Positions 24,034 through 35,345 of a stretch of DNA of 64,000 bases are shown one piece after another. The DNA lies in NCBI RefSeq assembly GCF_024323335.1, contig NC_066585.1:183414294-183478293 (forward strand), in the 5' to 3' direction. The translations under genes were made by a program, and so were the position numbers. Within the stretch, counting starts at the first letter, position 1, and the number at the start of each line of letters is the position of its first letter. The DNA is from Lathyrus oleraceus (taxonomy: Eukaryota; Streptophyta; Magnoliopsida; Fabales; Fabaceae). A model generated the notes under the pieces. It did not search any database, was not told where the DNA came from, and saw only the letters and a list, made by a program, of their open reading frames with translations.

Positions 24034-25550
24034 TGTTAGATGCCCAAAAGTGCTTATTTGAGCTATCAAATGTGGATATCTTTCACTCCTTTTTGTCGAG
24101 AAAGTGTTCGAAACCGCCCTTGCTTTTGTTGATTTGCAATACTATGTGAAATGATCTTGGTACCTTTAATTTGTGTGTTATTGTGCAGAAATTAGGCATG
24201 AAAGAGTAGAAAACAAAGGCACAAGAAAGATGGCAAAGGAACCAAGAAAGAATGCAAACATCAGCAAGCTCGCTAGGCGAGTGAGGTAGTGAAGTGCTCG
24301 CTAGGCGAGCACTCAACGAGATTCCAGCGAACACTCCCAGACTTGGACAAAACCAAAGCTAGCAGTTACTCGCTAGGCGAGTATCCAGCGAGGAAGCAGC
24401 GAGCAATTCCAGTAGCAAAACCTTCAGAACTCGCTGTGGCGAGGGAAGTAGCCAAGAACTCGCTAGGCGAGCGTCCAGCGAGCAATTCCAGTGGCAAATT
24501 CATCAAGGCTCGCTGGAGCGAAGGAGAGAAGCGAGGGCTTCGCCTAGCGAAGGATTGTTCGCCTAGCGAACATATGCAACTTTTCTGGGATGTTTCTTCT
24601 GGGTGCAGGTGCTTCTGGTGGCTTATTTTGGGGCTCGCTAGGCGAACCATTCTGCTCGCCTAGCGAGCATGACAGCTCAGTAACGAGTACTATAAGTAGC
24701 AGGGGCTACTTTTTGGAAAGGACAGAACTTTTAATCTTAGATATTTTTCAGCATTTTCTTGGGATCATATTTTTGTAACCTAGAAACCCATTTTTCTCAT
24801 ATTTCTTCATCTCTTAACAATATTCTACAAAAAGAAGGTGGATTCCCATCCAATCTCGATTCTTCGACTCAGATGTTGATCAACCTTTTTCCGAAACTTG
24901 TTGTACAAGCTACCATGAAAATGAGTAGCTAAGTCCTTCATTTTGTCAAGGTTAGATGTAGATGATCATAAGCTTTGTATGTAAATGGGATGATCTTCAT
25001 TTGTAAACTCTTTGATGATGAATATATGGTGAAAACCTTGTTTTATTGATAACTCTTTGTGTTGGTTCATGATCGAGAGATGTTTTCCAACTCTTGACCT
25101 AGGTTTTCATCCATCCTTGTTCTTTAGCTAGAGATAGTATTGAATGAGTTTGTTTATTAAAGAGTTGAACCTAAAAGTTGTCATTTTGATAGATTGTGTG
25201 AGAGATCAACAATGGATCAAAATGGGAAAACCCACAATGTGTGTTAGAGATAAACACATTGGGAGGACTTTGTGAATGTGTTTATCATCTAACGGAGTTT
25301 ATGAGTTTTGTTTGATCGAACATATGCATGCAAAGTGATCGTCGAACCCTAACTTTGACAATCTTTCTCAAATCGTAAAACCAAAACTTTTACCGTAATT
25401 TCTTACTTTTTATGCAAGCTACCGTAACCAAACTAAAACCCCCTTGTTACTATAAGTTAAGAACTTAACAACTGTCGAACGGCGGCAATATCACATAATC
25501 CATGTGGAGACGATAACAAACCCCGATACTCTAATCTACTGTATTTAACA
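24034..25550 (+). mobile_element. Solo LTR inserted in element F protease (1.52 kb)
   Basis: It starts TGTTAGATGCCC and ends TATTTAACA, and is flanked by ACCAC (24029-24033) and TCCAC (25551-25555), a 5-bp target duplication with one mismatch. Removing it and one duplication restores the protease reading VLVDGEAAVN, which proves the boundaries. Orientation is judged from the TATA-like ACTATAAGTA at 24689 and the CATGTGGAGACGATAACA word near the right end. No internal sequence remains, so it arose by LTR-LTR recombination. Confidence 0.85.
24262..24672 (+). repeat. Cluster of CTCGCTAGGCGAGC palindromes
   Basis: About eight good and several weaker copies of CTCGCTAGGCGAG(C) or its half-site variant TTCGCCTAGCGAA lie between 24262 and 24672 (near 24269, 24296, 24370, 24460, 24536, 24559, 24632 and 24654), often followed by a half-site CAGCGAG. 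The cluster ends 17 bases before the TATA-like box at 24689. The same palindrome is found in the unrelated LTR at 38490-38565 and 39040-39110. Confidence 0.85.
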
Positions 25551-28500
25551 TCCACCAAGACTTTATTCACTCCCACCTGTCCAACTTTGGCCCTAATGTA
25601 TAGGGGTTTGAGGTGACTCTGCATCCCCTAGTGTGGCCTTTCGAACATAGCATTCTGCTCTTCGACAGCACCAATGTTCAGAATATAATAACATATTGGT
25701 TGATGCTTCGCTATCTCCGCAGCGTCCGCTTCCTCATTATCTTCGACCTCTGTTTCTTGGTTATACTCGTACGGCAGGACTGAGACCACGTTACAATTCA
25801 TATTCACGGAAGTCACTCCGTCAGACTCGAAATCATCCGTGAGCATTTCCTCTTCTTTCGCTTGTTCCTTCTGAACCTTGTGAGTTATGTTTTCATCTGG
25901 AAATAAATTTCTTCCTACGGGTGGTTTGGTCGAATCCATGATATTTGGGGGATTCTTAACGCTGTTGGATCTCCAATTTCTTTTTGATTCATTTCTCTTT
26001 CGGCTTTCCTTATCCTTTGATGCCTTCTCCATTTGGATCTTGACATAGGGTTCTTTCCTTTGTAATTTTCTAGCCTGATCACCTCTCTTTTGGACGCCTG
26101 AATTTTTTTTTGGTACGCCCACGAGGTTCTTCCTCCATCTTCGAAACTCCTCCACTTTCCTTTCTTTGGTCCCGCCTGAGTCCACTTGTCCTCAGGGACT
26201 TCTGCTGGAAATTTAAACATGACTCTCTTCGCCCTTGGGTGAGGGCTATCTGGCCTCCTAGGTGCTCCCCTCTTGTCGAAGCTATACATGTTTGGATTTC
26301 CTCCATGTCCGTCCCAACCTTGGTCATATGGGATTCTTTCGAATGCTTCGGCCAATTCTCTGTTGTACACTGCCCCACACCTGGGACACATCAAACATTC
26401 CATTTCATATTTGTAGCAGCGCGCAATGAAACCCAGAAGGCTTTCTCCTGGTTTGGGATACACCTTCTGCAATTGGCTTTCTTTCCTCCAGTTTCTTTCG
26501 GTCTTTATTCGTTGCCACCTCTCGTAATCCTCAACCACCCTTCGAGATATCCTGATGCTGCATCTTGGGCACATCAACATGTCAGCATTCTTTTTGTGAC
26601 ATCTCTAGAGATATTCACGTAGGCTTTCGTTGGCTTTGGGATAGCCAAACTTCATCCCTTCTTGCTCCATCTTTAAACATTCCTCCACTTCCTCCATTTC
26701 TGGGGGGGTTTGCTTCAGGTCTACCATGTTGACACCCAGACTAGCGCCATCAATGATTGAAATTGCTTCGAATTTCTTTCTTAGGCCCTTAGTAGCCTCG
26801 GTTGTTTTCCCTTTAAGACCTTCAGTGATCCTTGGTTCGATGTTAGCAACCTGTTTACCTTTGACAGAAGTTCCAAAGGAAACGTCGTTACTTAGGCCAT
26901 CAGTAGCCTGCTTTCCATCCAGCGTGTAGCCTCTAGTTCCTGTTGCTTTTACAGCCTCCACTTCCCTTACGTCAACCATGTTGATTTCGACAGGTTCAAC
27001 ATGGTTGGTCTCAGCAACGTTAAGGGGATCAGTATCAACTTTCATCTGGTTTTTTCCTTTGTCGGCGAACTTGAGGCGGCCATCTCTGATTGCGTTCTGA
27101 ATAAGATCCCTGAAAAGAAAGCACTGTGAAGTTTTATGGCCCAAAAAACTGTGATATTTAAAGAAACCTCGTTTCTTTCTTTGTTCTAACGGAGGAATCT
27201 TGGTATTAGGAGGCACTATCATTTGTCAATCTTTTACTAATAGATCGAAGATCTCGTCACATTTGGTAACATCAAATGTGTAAGTTTTTTTGGGAAATCT
27301 ATCGTTCTTTTCAGTTTCGACAGGATTTCTGCCATTCGACGGTGTAAGTTATTTGCAGGCGTAGGGTAGTGCTTCTTTTAATTTTTCCAAATATACTTCG
27401 AATTCCTCAAGACCATAAGGGTCTTCAGCAATTTCAGACTCTTCGTCTTCGAATTCGACATAAGCAACCCTCCCTTTCTTATAATTCTTATTTGCTCTGG
27501 CCTTTTCAGATTTTAAGCGTTCGACCTGTCGAACCCTATCTGCTAATTGGGCCATGTCTCTTAGATGCTGGGTATCTAACTTTTTCCTGATGGAATAGTC
27601 CAGACCTCCAGCGGCCATTTCGACCAACTCGTGTTCAGGCACTATTGTAAAGCATCTAGATTTTAACAAACGGAACCTATTCAGATAATCATCTATAGGT
27701 TCGGTGAATTTTCTCTTGATGCTGGCTAGTTCCTTAAGGCTTATCTTAGTTTGGCCCATGTAGAATTGTTCATGAAACAATCTTTCTAACTGGGGCCAAG
27801 CATCTATGGAATTTGGTGGCAAAGTCGTAAACCACGTGAAGGCGTTCTTTGTTAAAGAACTAGGGAAATATTTCATCCTCAAGTTCTCACTGTTCGCCAA
27901 ATCCATTGCCTCAGTCATGTATCTGGCTATATGCTATATAGTGGATTCACTAGTATCCCCTGAGAATTTGGTGAAATTAGGGATTTTACAACCCCTTGGT
28001 AATTCTGTTTGTAGGACATATTCTGATAGAGGAGAAGAATAATTTGGCCGTCGAAGTCCTGTGTTTAGACCATTTTGGGCCATGATTTTCTCTATCATAC
28101 TGGTTAGGTCATTTTCCATCATGTTTTCCCGCCTGACCCTATGAACTACTTCGTCTGTGTCCTGATCTCTATTAACCATTATCACTCTCCTAGGTTGTTC
28201 TTCAGGGACTTCCCGTCGAATTGGCTGTTGTTCCAATCTTGCCCCCATGACTCTTTCGTCAGGGGCTTGCCTTTGTGGTCGAACCTGATCTATCGTTGGT
28301 TCTTCGCCCTGGATTATAACCTGGTTTGGCCTGCGTCAAACAGCAGGTTGTGGGGCGCCTAGAAAATCTGTTATGCGTCCCATCTGTACTGACAATTGTT
28401 GGTACGTTTGGGCATTGTCAGTATTAGTCTTATTCATATTCTGTATTAAAGGAGAGAAAATGGTATTCATTTCTCTGGCCAGAATTCCTACCATATCATG

Positions 28501-29107
28501 GTTACTGGCATCCATTTGTTGTCTAAAGGCTGCCTGATTATTCGTTGTAAGGGTAGGTAGTAGGGTGGGGATTCCTTGTAATTGGTTATTTCGACCTACG
28601 TGGTTCATGCCAAATCTAAAATTTTGAATTGGCTAAATAACCGTATTATGTGGTTGAGTATATATGGAAAAATTGTTTTGAAGCCCTGCCATGGCAGTTG
28701 ATGGCATTCTATAAGGGTAATCTCTCGCAGGCCTAAAGTTTTCGAATCCTGGTGGCCTAGGGGTTGAAACTGCAGGAGTATCTGTCGTGCCTGATATGAT
28801 AGGCATTACTGTCGAATTATGCAAGGCCATGGATCCAGACGTTGGTATGGCCTGTGCATTAGGGATTTCAGTGGATACATTAATCAAATTCGCTCTGATT
28901 GTACTCATTCCCTGAGGGGAGAATTGTTCCCCTTGACTGGTTGTATTAACTATCTTTTTTGCGTTTTTTCTGTTGGTTATAGGTTATGAATTGTCGGCTA
29001 TCCTGCCACTTCTAAGGATCATACAACACTAATTTTTAAACCAAAAGAATAACAACAATTTTGCGAATTGTAAAACAACTATTGTAATCAACAATTCTTT
29101 TGACACC

Positions 29108-29125
29108 GTCCCACCGGGTGTGCCA
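29108..29125 (-). promoter_or_regulatory. Primer-binding site of element F
   Basis: On the minus strand it reads TGGCACACCCGGTGGGAC, three bases after the LTR end GGTAAACA. It begins with the TGG needed to pair with a tRNA CCA end. I do not assign the tRNA. Confidence 0.7.
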
Positions 29126-29128
29126 ATT

Positions 29129-30061
29129 TGTTTACCAGTGATTTCTGATAAACAACCGCTAGTCTTCCAAATTTATATATTTTTGGTAACTCACAGGATT
29201 GACTATATTGATCCTAGGACATGTGTCTTAAGAATTATTATTACGGTGATTTGACTCATGGTTAAGTTTGTTTCTAATTTGTGGATGACGAAAAGTGTAT
29301 AGACAACGATTCTAAGTGAAACTTATGACTTCATGAACAAAGTAAATGACGATAACTTTGCAGTAAAAGATTTCTTAAAGATAACGAAAAGACTTAGGAA
29401 AGGTAAAGATAACTGACTCGAAGTAAATGCTTTAAGTTTTTGAGAAAGTACTGGAAACGAAGACTTTGGCGAAATGTAAATGCAGAAATAAAAAGGATGA
29501 TAAATTACTGAAAAGTAAGGGCAATTCGACAGATAAAGAGGCAGTAAAATACTTTAATTTAAACAATTGGTATGAAAAATATAACATGAACGATACTTAT
29601 AGTGTTCTTCATACATACATTTTCAGCGTAAAACTCTTTTCTCTCGCTCCGGTACTTCGAGTGTATTTTATGAATTTCTGTATATCTGTTTGAACACCTC
29701 TTGAATCTAAAACTAAGACCCTTATTTATAGTGATTTGACCCTAACGGCCTTTACATATATGACTGCCACGTTCGCTGTTCTCAAGTGTTGCATATCTTA
29801 GAAGTTTCCACGTGTTGATCTGACGAAACGACTTTGTTTAAATTTCAAATACTTCCGCTTGAAGCTTCGATTCTATGAACACCTATGTCGAAGAGAGCTT
29901 TATGAAAACCCAAAAAATCTTCTAAGTTCCAAGCTTCGACAGCAAATAATTGCTTACCCACAAAGAGAATTAAACAGCTTCGCCACAGTCATTTCTTGCT
30001 TATTCTCAAAACTTAATATTTCCAAAGACCTTTAACTGTCTGTCGAAATCCCCAGCTAACA
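29129..30061 (-). mobile_element. 5' LTR of element F (about 0.93 kb)
   Basis: On the minus strand it starts TGTTAGCTGGGG (30061; a start three bases further out is also possible) and ends GGTAAACA. A TATA box, ACTATAAATAAG, lies at 29721-29732. The sequence just outside (30065 on) is the C-terminal end of a MULE plant-mobile-domain gene. Confidence 0.7.
29721..29732 (-). promoter_or_regulatory. TATA box of LTR F
   Basis: ACTATAAATAAG on the minus strand lies about 330 bases from the LTR start, a normal U3 position for an LTR of this size. Confidence 0.55.
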
Positions 30062-30064
30062 ACA

Positions 30065-30790
30065 CCCCTACCCAAATCTCACAAAACTGAAACCTTCAAC
30101 AACCCTATCTCTACCAAACACCCCAACAATATTTCCAACCTTTCCTCGATGCATCATTCACACCTATGTCTCCCTTCAACTGTCCCGGTCGCCCACCAAT
30201 AAGTCAAACATAACCCAACTACTCTGGCATGGGTCATGAACCCAGCTATGGCGGTACACCTTCGATGCATACTCAAGACTATGTTGATTTGTCTGACTAT
30301 CTCAACAGGCCATCTCCTGTAATTAATAGTGATGTTCCTGGCCCCTCAGATGCTCAAACACCAGTTGTAAATCATTAACGCGGGTTAGGGCAAAGGGTTC
30401 AGGTAGCTAGGGGATGTGGGACCAGAGGTCGGTTAGGTGATCTCGGTCCCCAACATTAGTCTTTTTTGTGTAAACGGGAATTTATATTAATATGAATTGG
30501 TCATATTTCGAAATTATGTATCACGTAGACTGTTTAACAAAAAAAATTGTAAAATATTGAGGTGTCAATCCAATTGGCGTCTCCTTTAAAACCATACACA
30601 TGGGCGCCAATTAAATTGGCTGCACCATGTGCCCTAGCCAATCGAATTGGCGCCTGCACTCTAATTTTAAGAGGAGACGCCAATTGGATTGACGCCTCCT
30701 CCTAAAAATGGGGTAGTTTGAGTTTTTTTTTTAAAAACAAGATTATTTTGAGAATTTTTATGAAAACTGGGTTATTTTAGTAAAAAATTC
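30065..30790 (+). mobile_element. Truncated MULE copy 1 (right end)
   Basis: It is strongly similar over its whole length to 35225-35958, the right end of MULE copy 2. It includes the C-terminal coding block (CAACCCAACTACTCTGGCATG... DLSDYLNRPSPV, with stops in frame), the GGCGCCAATT palindromic repeats (30560-30700) and the terminal repeat ending GTAAAAAATTC at 30790. The left part was removed when element F inserted. It lies 39 bases from copy 2, in the same orientation. Confidence 0.8.
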
Positions 30791-31010
30791 TAAAACTCAT
30801 AATATCAAGATTCTAAATATGAAATTTTCGATTTTTTCACGAAAATAACCCAATTTTTCAAGGAAATTCCCAAAATAACTCTGGTTTCAAAAAAATTCCC
30901 CAAGTACCCCATTTTTAGGAGGAGACGCCAATCCAATTGGTGACTCCTCTTAAAAATTGAATGGAGGCGCCAATTGGATTGACGCCTCAGTGTAAAATGC
31001 ATTTTTTTTG

Positions 31011-31019
31011 TTATAAATA
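31011..31019 (+). promoter_or_regulatory. TATA box for small MULE ORF
   Basis: TTATAAATA lies at the inner edge of the left terminal repeat, 60 bases before the ATG at 31071. The terminal repeat thus probably supplies a promoter. Confidence 0.55.
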
Positions 31020-31070
31020 GATGTGTTATGTGAATTGTTGTTCCACATCTCATTTCATCATTTGGCAATC

Positions 31071-31340
31071 ATGTTTGGTGTTCGTCGCCGATATGGAAAG
31101 GTGATTTATGCGAGAGACAAACCTCAGATGCTGATGCTGTTCTGGAACATCACTATGTTCGATCAACTGAAGAGGGAGTTGATTCGTTGGTTAGATAGGA
31201 AAATATCAGAAAGGGAAAAAATTAGAAGTATTGAGAGACTCGACAATATCTTTGGTTGGGTGCGAATGAAAACTGATAAGGATGCTAGGGAAATGATGTT
31301 TGATCGAGATGACATCAATTTGATTGTTGTAATCAGTTAG
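31071..31340 (+). CDS. Small accessory ORF of the MULE, unknown function
   Basis: An 89-residue frame begins MFGVRRRYGKVIYARDKPQM and ends at TAG 31338-31340. It is highly charged, with a basic N-terminus, an amphipathic middle (FDQLKRELIRWLDRKISERE) and an acidic C-terminus (DAREMMFDRDDINLIVVIS). No zinc, DNA-binding or catalytic motif is recognisable. It is intact while the transposase beside it is broken, has its own TATA box, and converges on the transposase. An earlier ATG at 31023 in the same frame is less likely because it lies only 12 bases from the TATA box. I have the impression that this ORF recurs in legume MULEs but cannot verify it. Confidence 0.5.
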   Translation: MFGVRRRYGKVIYARDKPQMLMLFWNITMFDQLKRELIRWLDRKISEREKIRSIERLDNIFGWVRMKTDKDAREMMFDRDDINLIVVIS

Positions 31341-31459
31341 AAATATTTTTGTTTTCAGTTAGCTTATTTTGTACTGATGTTTGTTGTGAACCTCGTTGTA
31401 ACAAAAACTTTATGATATATAATGATTGAAGGTTACAGAAATATAATGTTACAAAAAGC

Positions 31460-33060
31460 TTATGACCCAGATGATGCTCCTCGATTGGGACAGTTATTCT
31501 TGTTGTGTCCTGGTTGACGACAGATACTACATAATCTTATCATTTTATCTGTCGAATCCATTTCTATCATGATACGTGTGATGTTTGGCCTTCCTTTTTT
31601 CTTTCTACGTATCTCGTCATTGTGCCAAACTATATCGCCTTCGTATGGAGGCCAATATTCCTCCATTGGTAGTATCGAGAAGCTTTTATTATATACATTC
31701 ATGACGGTAGGCCTTGTACACATCAGATAAATGGTTGTAAGCGTCTTGACGAGTATATGTGCATGCTACAATGACATGTGAGCAAGGAACGCGGAAGACC
31801 TGGAATTTTCCACAGTCGCACCAACTTTTGTTTAGTCTAACAGCATAGGCTAAATTTGGTCTCCCCTCGTTGTGGTCCATTGTTTCCTGGACGCTGAAAT
31901 TTTGCTTATGACGGTCAAACACTGTTACAACGTGTGTGCTAGCTTTGATGCTCTCCTCTTTCATGACTTTCATGCAACACTCACTCAATACTTGCCCAGA
32001 CATTAACATTGCACTCCATCTTTCACCTCTGGTTGCGAACGTAGAAGCCAACCTATAATAGGTCGATCTTACCAAGGCGGTTATTGGAAGATTTCTAATT
32101 CTTTTGAATACCCCGTTCATGCATTCCACAAGGTTTGTTGTCATGTGGCCCCATCGACAACCTCCGTCAAATGCCCTTGTCCACTGCTCTACTAGTATGT
32201 TATTTATCCATCTTCCTACGTCTTCATTAGATAGTCTAATTTCATCACGATAATATTGAAATGATGGCTGAGTTAAAGCATACCCAACATTCACCAACTT
32301 CTTGCGAAGATTCTTATCTTTTATTGCACGCATGAAGTTTTGTGCAATATGTCTAATGCAATAGACATAGGTAGAAGGAGGATCATGACATCCGTTGTCA
32401 CGGTTGTTGTAGGCACTCTCAATGGCAACATGTCTATCAGAAATTAAACAGAGATTGGCTTATAGAGCCACATGCGTTCTGAGATGTCGAAGAAAGAAAC
32501 CCCATCCACCAGCCGTTTCACCTTCAACCAGAGCAAAGACAATGGGAAAGACATTGTTGTTGCCATCTTGTGCAACCGCCATAAGCAAAGTACCCTTGTA
32601 TTTTCTGTATATCCAAGTGCCATTAATTTGAATAATAGGTTTGCAGAATGCGAAACCTTTGACGCATGAGTCAAACGCCCAAAAGAAACAGTGAAAGATT
32701 TTATTAGCTGTAACATAGGTTCCGTCTGGCATCATTGCTGGCAATGTCTCCATAATTGTCACAGTTCCTGGGACATATGTTTTTAATGCCCATAAAAATT
32801 GTGGCAATTCTTTGTATGAATCCTCCCAGTTGCCGAATACCTGTTCAATAACTTTTGTCTTCGCAATCCAGGCTTTCTTGTAAGATGAAATATAATTATA
32901 TGTTGTTCTGATATGGGATATAATTATACTCACCTTCACTGATGGGTATTTATTATCCAACGGCAGAATGTCTTGACATATCAATGCAAGCTACTCAGAA
33001 GTGACATGTCCAGCATGCAAGAGAGAGGACAACCATATATCACACATGCAAAGACACACT
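31460..33060 (-). pseudogene. MULE (mudrA-type) transposase, inactivated
   Basis: One frame runs from about 33060 to 31689 with stops at 32991-32993 (TAG after HAGHVTSE) and 32460-32462 (TAA after HVAL), both where Gln would be expected. The MULE transposase core is clear: KPIIQINGTWIYRKYKGTLL, AVAQDGNNNVFPIVFALVEG, WGFFLRHLRTHV, then NGCHDPPSTYVYCIRHIAQN. A SWIM zinc finger follows (CDCGKFQVFRVPCSHVIVAC). The last part, with a CCHC knuckle (CSICRQPGHNKNNC), is in another frame from about 31715, so there is also a frameshift. The first catalytic Asp of the usual Q(V/I)DGT motif is Asn here (codon at 32622-32624). The N-terminal MuDR domain is missing. Confidence 0.88.
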
Positions 33061-33275
33061 CAAAATAAATTGGCGCCCCCTTTCATTCTTTGCACATGGG
33101 CTCCAATCCATTTGGCGACACCTTGTCTTGCATGCATGCAGACCTCGAAACCAAGCAATCAGACCTAGGTGTGTCATGCATGTCCCTATGGAGGCGCCAA
33201 TTTGAATGGCGACACCATGTACAAATTGCACATGGGAGCCAATTCAATTGGAGACCACATGTAAACACAATTTTC
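33060..33275 (+). repeat. Internal copies of the MULE GGCGCCAATT-type repeats
   Basis: The words AAATTGGCGCCCCC, GGCTCCAATCCATTTGGCGACACC, GGAGGCGCCAATTTGAATGGCGACACC and GGGAGCCAATTCAATTGGAGACC match the subterminal repeats of the element. They lie in the intergenic space between the divergent transposase and mobile-domain genes, directly upstream of a TATA box at 33294. Confidence 0.7.
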
Positions 33276-33293
33276 CATGCTCTAATTCATTTG

Positions 33294-33303
33294 CCTATAA
33301 ATT
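33294..33303 (+). promoter_or_regulatory. TATA box of the plant-mobile-domain gene
   Basis: CCTATAAATT is followed by a C/A/T-rich leader and an ATG at 33417, 114 bases downstream. Confidence 0.55.
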
Positions 33304-33416
33304 CATCCACACCATCAACACTTCTTCCACAACATCACTCACTACTTCTTCTACAATTTCATCTGCAACAACTTCTTGTAGTTTCATCTACACCAACCGC
33401 TTTCATCCCCGACAAA

Positions 33417-35345
33417 ATGTTTATCCTCATAATGGGCGAATCGCACAAAGGAACGGTTGCAAACATAACAACTTATGTAAGCGTTTTATTGTTTTGTTAT
33501 TTGTTTTAATAGAGTCCCTTTTAATAACATATAAACTTAGTAAAGTTTTTTGTTCTTTCTTTTATAGGATGTTTCAAGGTTCCGGACCCGGGTCCACGAA
33601 TATGTCCACGTGGACCCGATGATTCAACCTTATGTTGAACTCGCCGATTTTGGTCATATAAGTAAGATTTTATCTTGGTTGGTAGATAACAAATTCATTC
33701 TTGATTTATGCGAAAGATGGCGTCCCGAGACACACACATTCTGGTTCCCAACCGGTGAGTGTATCGTGACGTTACAAGACGTCTACATGCTTTTGGGACT
33801 GCCCGTTGAAGGTAAGGCTATAAATGGTAAAACCAACTATGCAAATTCAATTTGCATGGATCTCTTAGAGACTGATTTGTTAGATGATAACTCAAGAGGT
33901 CAAGGTATACTACTTTCACGCCCTAAGTCATACTATAACAGTTTATACTTAGATGAGCATTCTACCGAAGATGCTCGAATAATAAAAACTAGGTGTTACA
34001 TTATGCTTTTAATTGGTTCTTTTTTATTTCCCGAAGGTAGTGGTTCTAGCATGCATATTATGTATTTATCTTTACTTAGACATGTAGATAAAATAGGAAG
34101 TTATAGTTGGGGATCTGCTTGCCTGGCCTATCTCTATAGCTCTTTATGCAAAAACTCACACAAAGACACATCTACCTTTTCTGGATGTGTTGTTTTTCTC
34201 CAAGCATGGGGTTGGTCAAGACTACCGTCCCTAGCACCCGTCAACAACAACCCTTTCACATTCCTGTATGCACAAAAGTAAGTTGTTTAAATTGTTATAT
34301 ATTTACTTACTTCTTTAAAGATTATTATCTCTAACTAATATTTTAACCTTTTTGGTGCAGATGGTCTGCACGTGGTATGAGTTATAACAGATGTCCTAGA
34401 CACTATATTACTCAGTATCGCAATTTGTTGGATCACATTCGACCGACATACGTAAGAATAATAACCTCATTATTTCGTTATAATTTGTTAACTTCTTCTA
34501 CCAAGATTATAATCCAATTTTCTTTCACATTTCAGTTCATTTGGCGTCCATACCTAAATTTGGATCATGACCATGAGGTCAACGCTGAAGACGCAGCCGT
34601 ATGGACTGCATGCACACAGATAATACGATTCACAACTGTGGAGATGCACAACAACGATCATGGGAAGTTGCAGTTCGGTATGCCCCAAAACATCCCAGAT
34701 CCCCCAGTAAGCCTAGGAGAATGGCATCTGCGCAAAGTTAACGACCAATGGAACTTCAATCCATGGCAAAGCTTCGCAAGATCGGAGTGTCGCAAATGGA
34801 AGCACCGTCATGACCATGTCTTAACTGACGCAGTCATGCCAAATGAAGAAAAACCAAGTCGTACTTATATGGCTTGGTACAGATCGGTTGGTTTTCAGTT
34901 CATCCCCGATGATATGTACCTGTACGACCCACGCCAACAAACTTACACACCAGACACCTCAACATCTAACCCCCAACAACATTGTCAGATCGGATACACA
35001 CAACCCCCTGTCCGTCAAACTTTCCGTTCCACCAACATACAAAAATACAACCAAAACATGTCATACACCCAACCCCAATACCAAGAGCATACCCCATACC
35101 ACCACCAACAAATTGATCATCAACCTGAGACCCAACTCGCTTCGCACCCAACACATCACCCTACCAAAGCCGCCTTAGCCAGAACACCCAACGATCATTC
35201 AACACCAACTGCCCCTCCTCCTACCATAGCCAAGAAGCCCAAACCTCACCAAACCAAAACCTCCAACAACCTATCTCTACCAAACACCCCAATAATCTTT
35301 CCAACCTTTCCTCGACGCATCATTCACACCTATGTCTCCCTTTAA
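33417..35345 (+). CDS. Plant mobile domain (MAIN-like) protein carried by the MULE
   Basis: Four coding exons give one uninterrupted frame of 556 residues: 33417-33476, 33568-34277, 34361-34451 and 34536-35345. All junctions are GT-AG and all phases agree. The protein has the plant mobile domain (PMD, MAIN-like, also annotated as aminotransferase-like): LADFGHISKILSWLVDNKFI, ERWRPETHTFWFPTGECIVT, LQDVYMLLGLPVEGKA, GSACLAYLYSSLCKNSHKD, WGWSRLPSLAPV and FIWRPYLNLDHDHEVNAEDA. The tail is Gln/Asn/His/Thr-rich. Host members act in silencing and genome stability; the role in transposons is unknown. The predicted stop may follow a frameshift in the low-complexity tail, because the overlapping frame 35332-35694 (MSPFNRSGRPPMSQTQ..., LSDYLNRPSPVVGSDAPGPS) looks like the original C-terminus and is conserved in copy 1. 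Confidence 0.8.

Larger units (their letters stand above)
23766..28908 (-). pseudogene. Element F gag-protease, multiple stops, interrupted by solo LTR
   Basis: One reading frame can be followed from 28908 to about 26190, crossed by stops ending at 28633, 28336, 27934, 27349, about 27226 and 26605. It then shifts by one (26185-25628) and meets a further stop. Recognisable parts are a Pro-rich N-terminus, PRGCKIPNFTKFSGDTSEST, the gag core (MKYFPSSLTKNAFTWFTTLP, WPQLERLFHEQFYMGQTKIS), a knuckle-like FFKYHSFLGHKTSQCFLFRD, a basic linker, and the aspartic protease (KPLYIRAKVGQVGVNKVLVD / GEAAVNLMPQFMLKKIG, NYNLLLGREWIHGIGAV). The protease is split between the D and G of its active site by the LTR at 24034-25550. 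It is clearly non-functional. Confidence 0.85.
23766..30061 (-). mobile_element. Decayed Ty3/gypsy element F, 5' half
   Basis: Minus-strand order is LTR (30061-29129), PBS (29125-29108), a short leader, gag (28908 to about 26600), a linker and protease (to 23766), cut off by element C. A solo LTR interrupts the protease. Its right flank is a MULE fragment, so F was inserted there. The long gag with a KYHSFLGHKTSQC zinc-knuckle-like block suggests the Tat/Athila branch, but I cannot fix the lineage. Confidence 0.75.

Noticed and set aside
24262..24672. CRISPR-like array of short repeats
   Set aside because: The units are palindromes at irregular spacing inside an LTR, with no constant repeat-spacer length and no Cas genes, in a plant genome.
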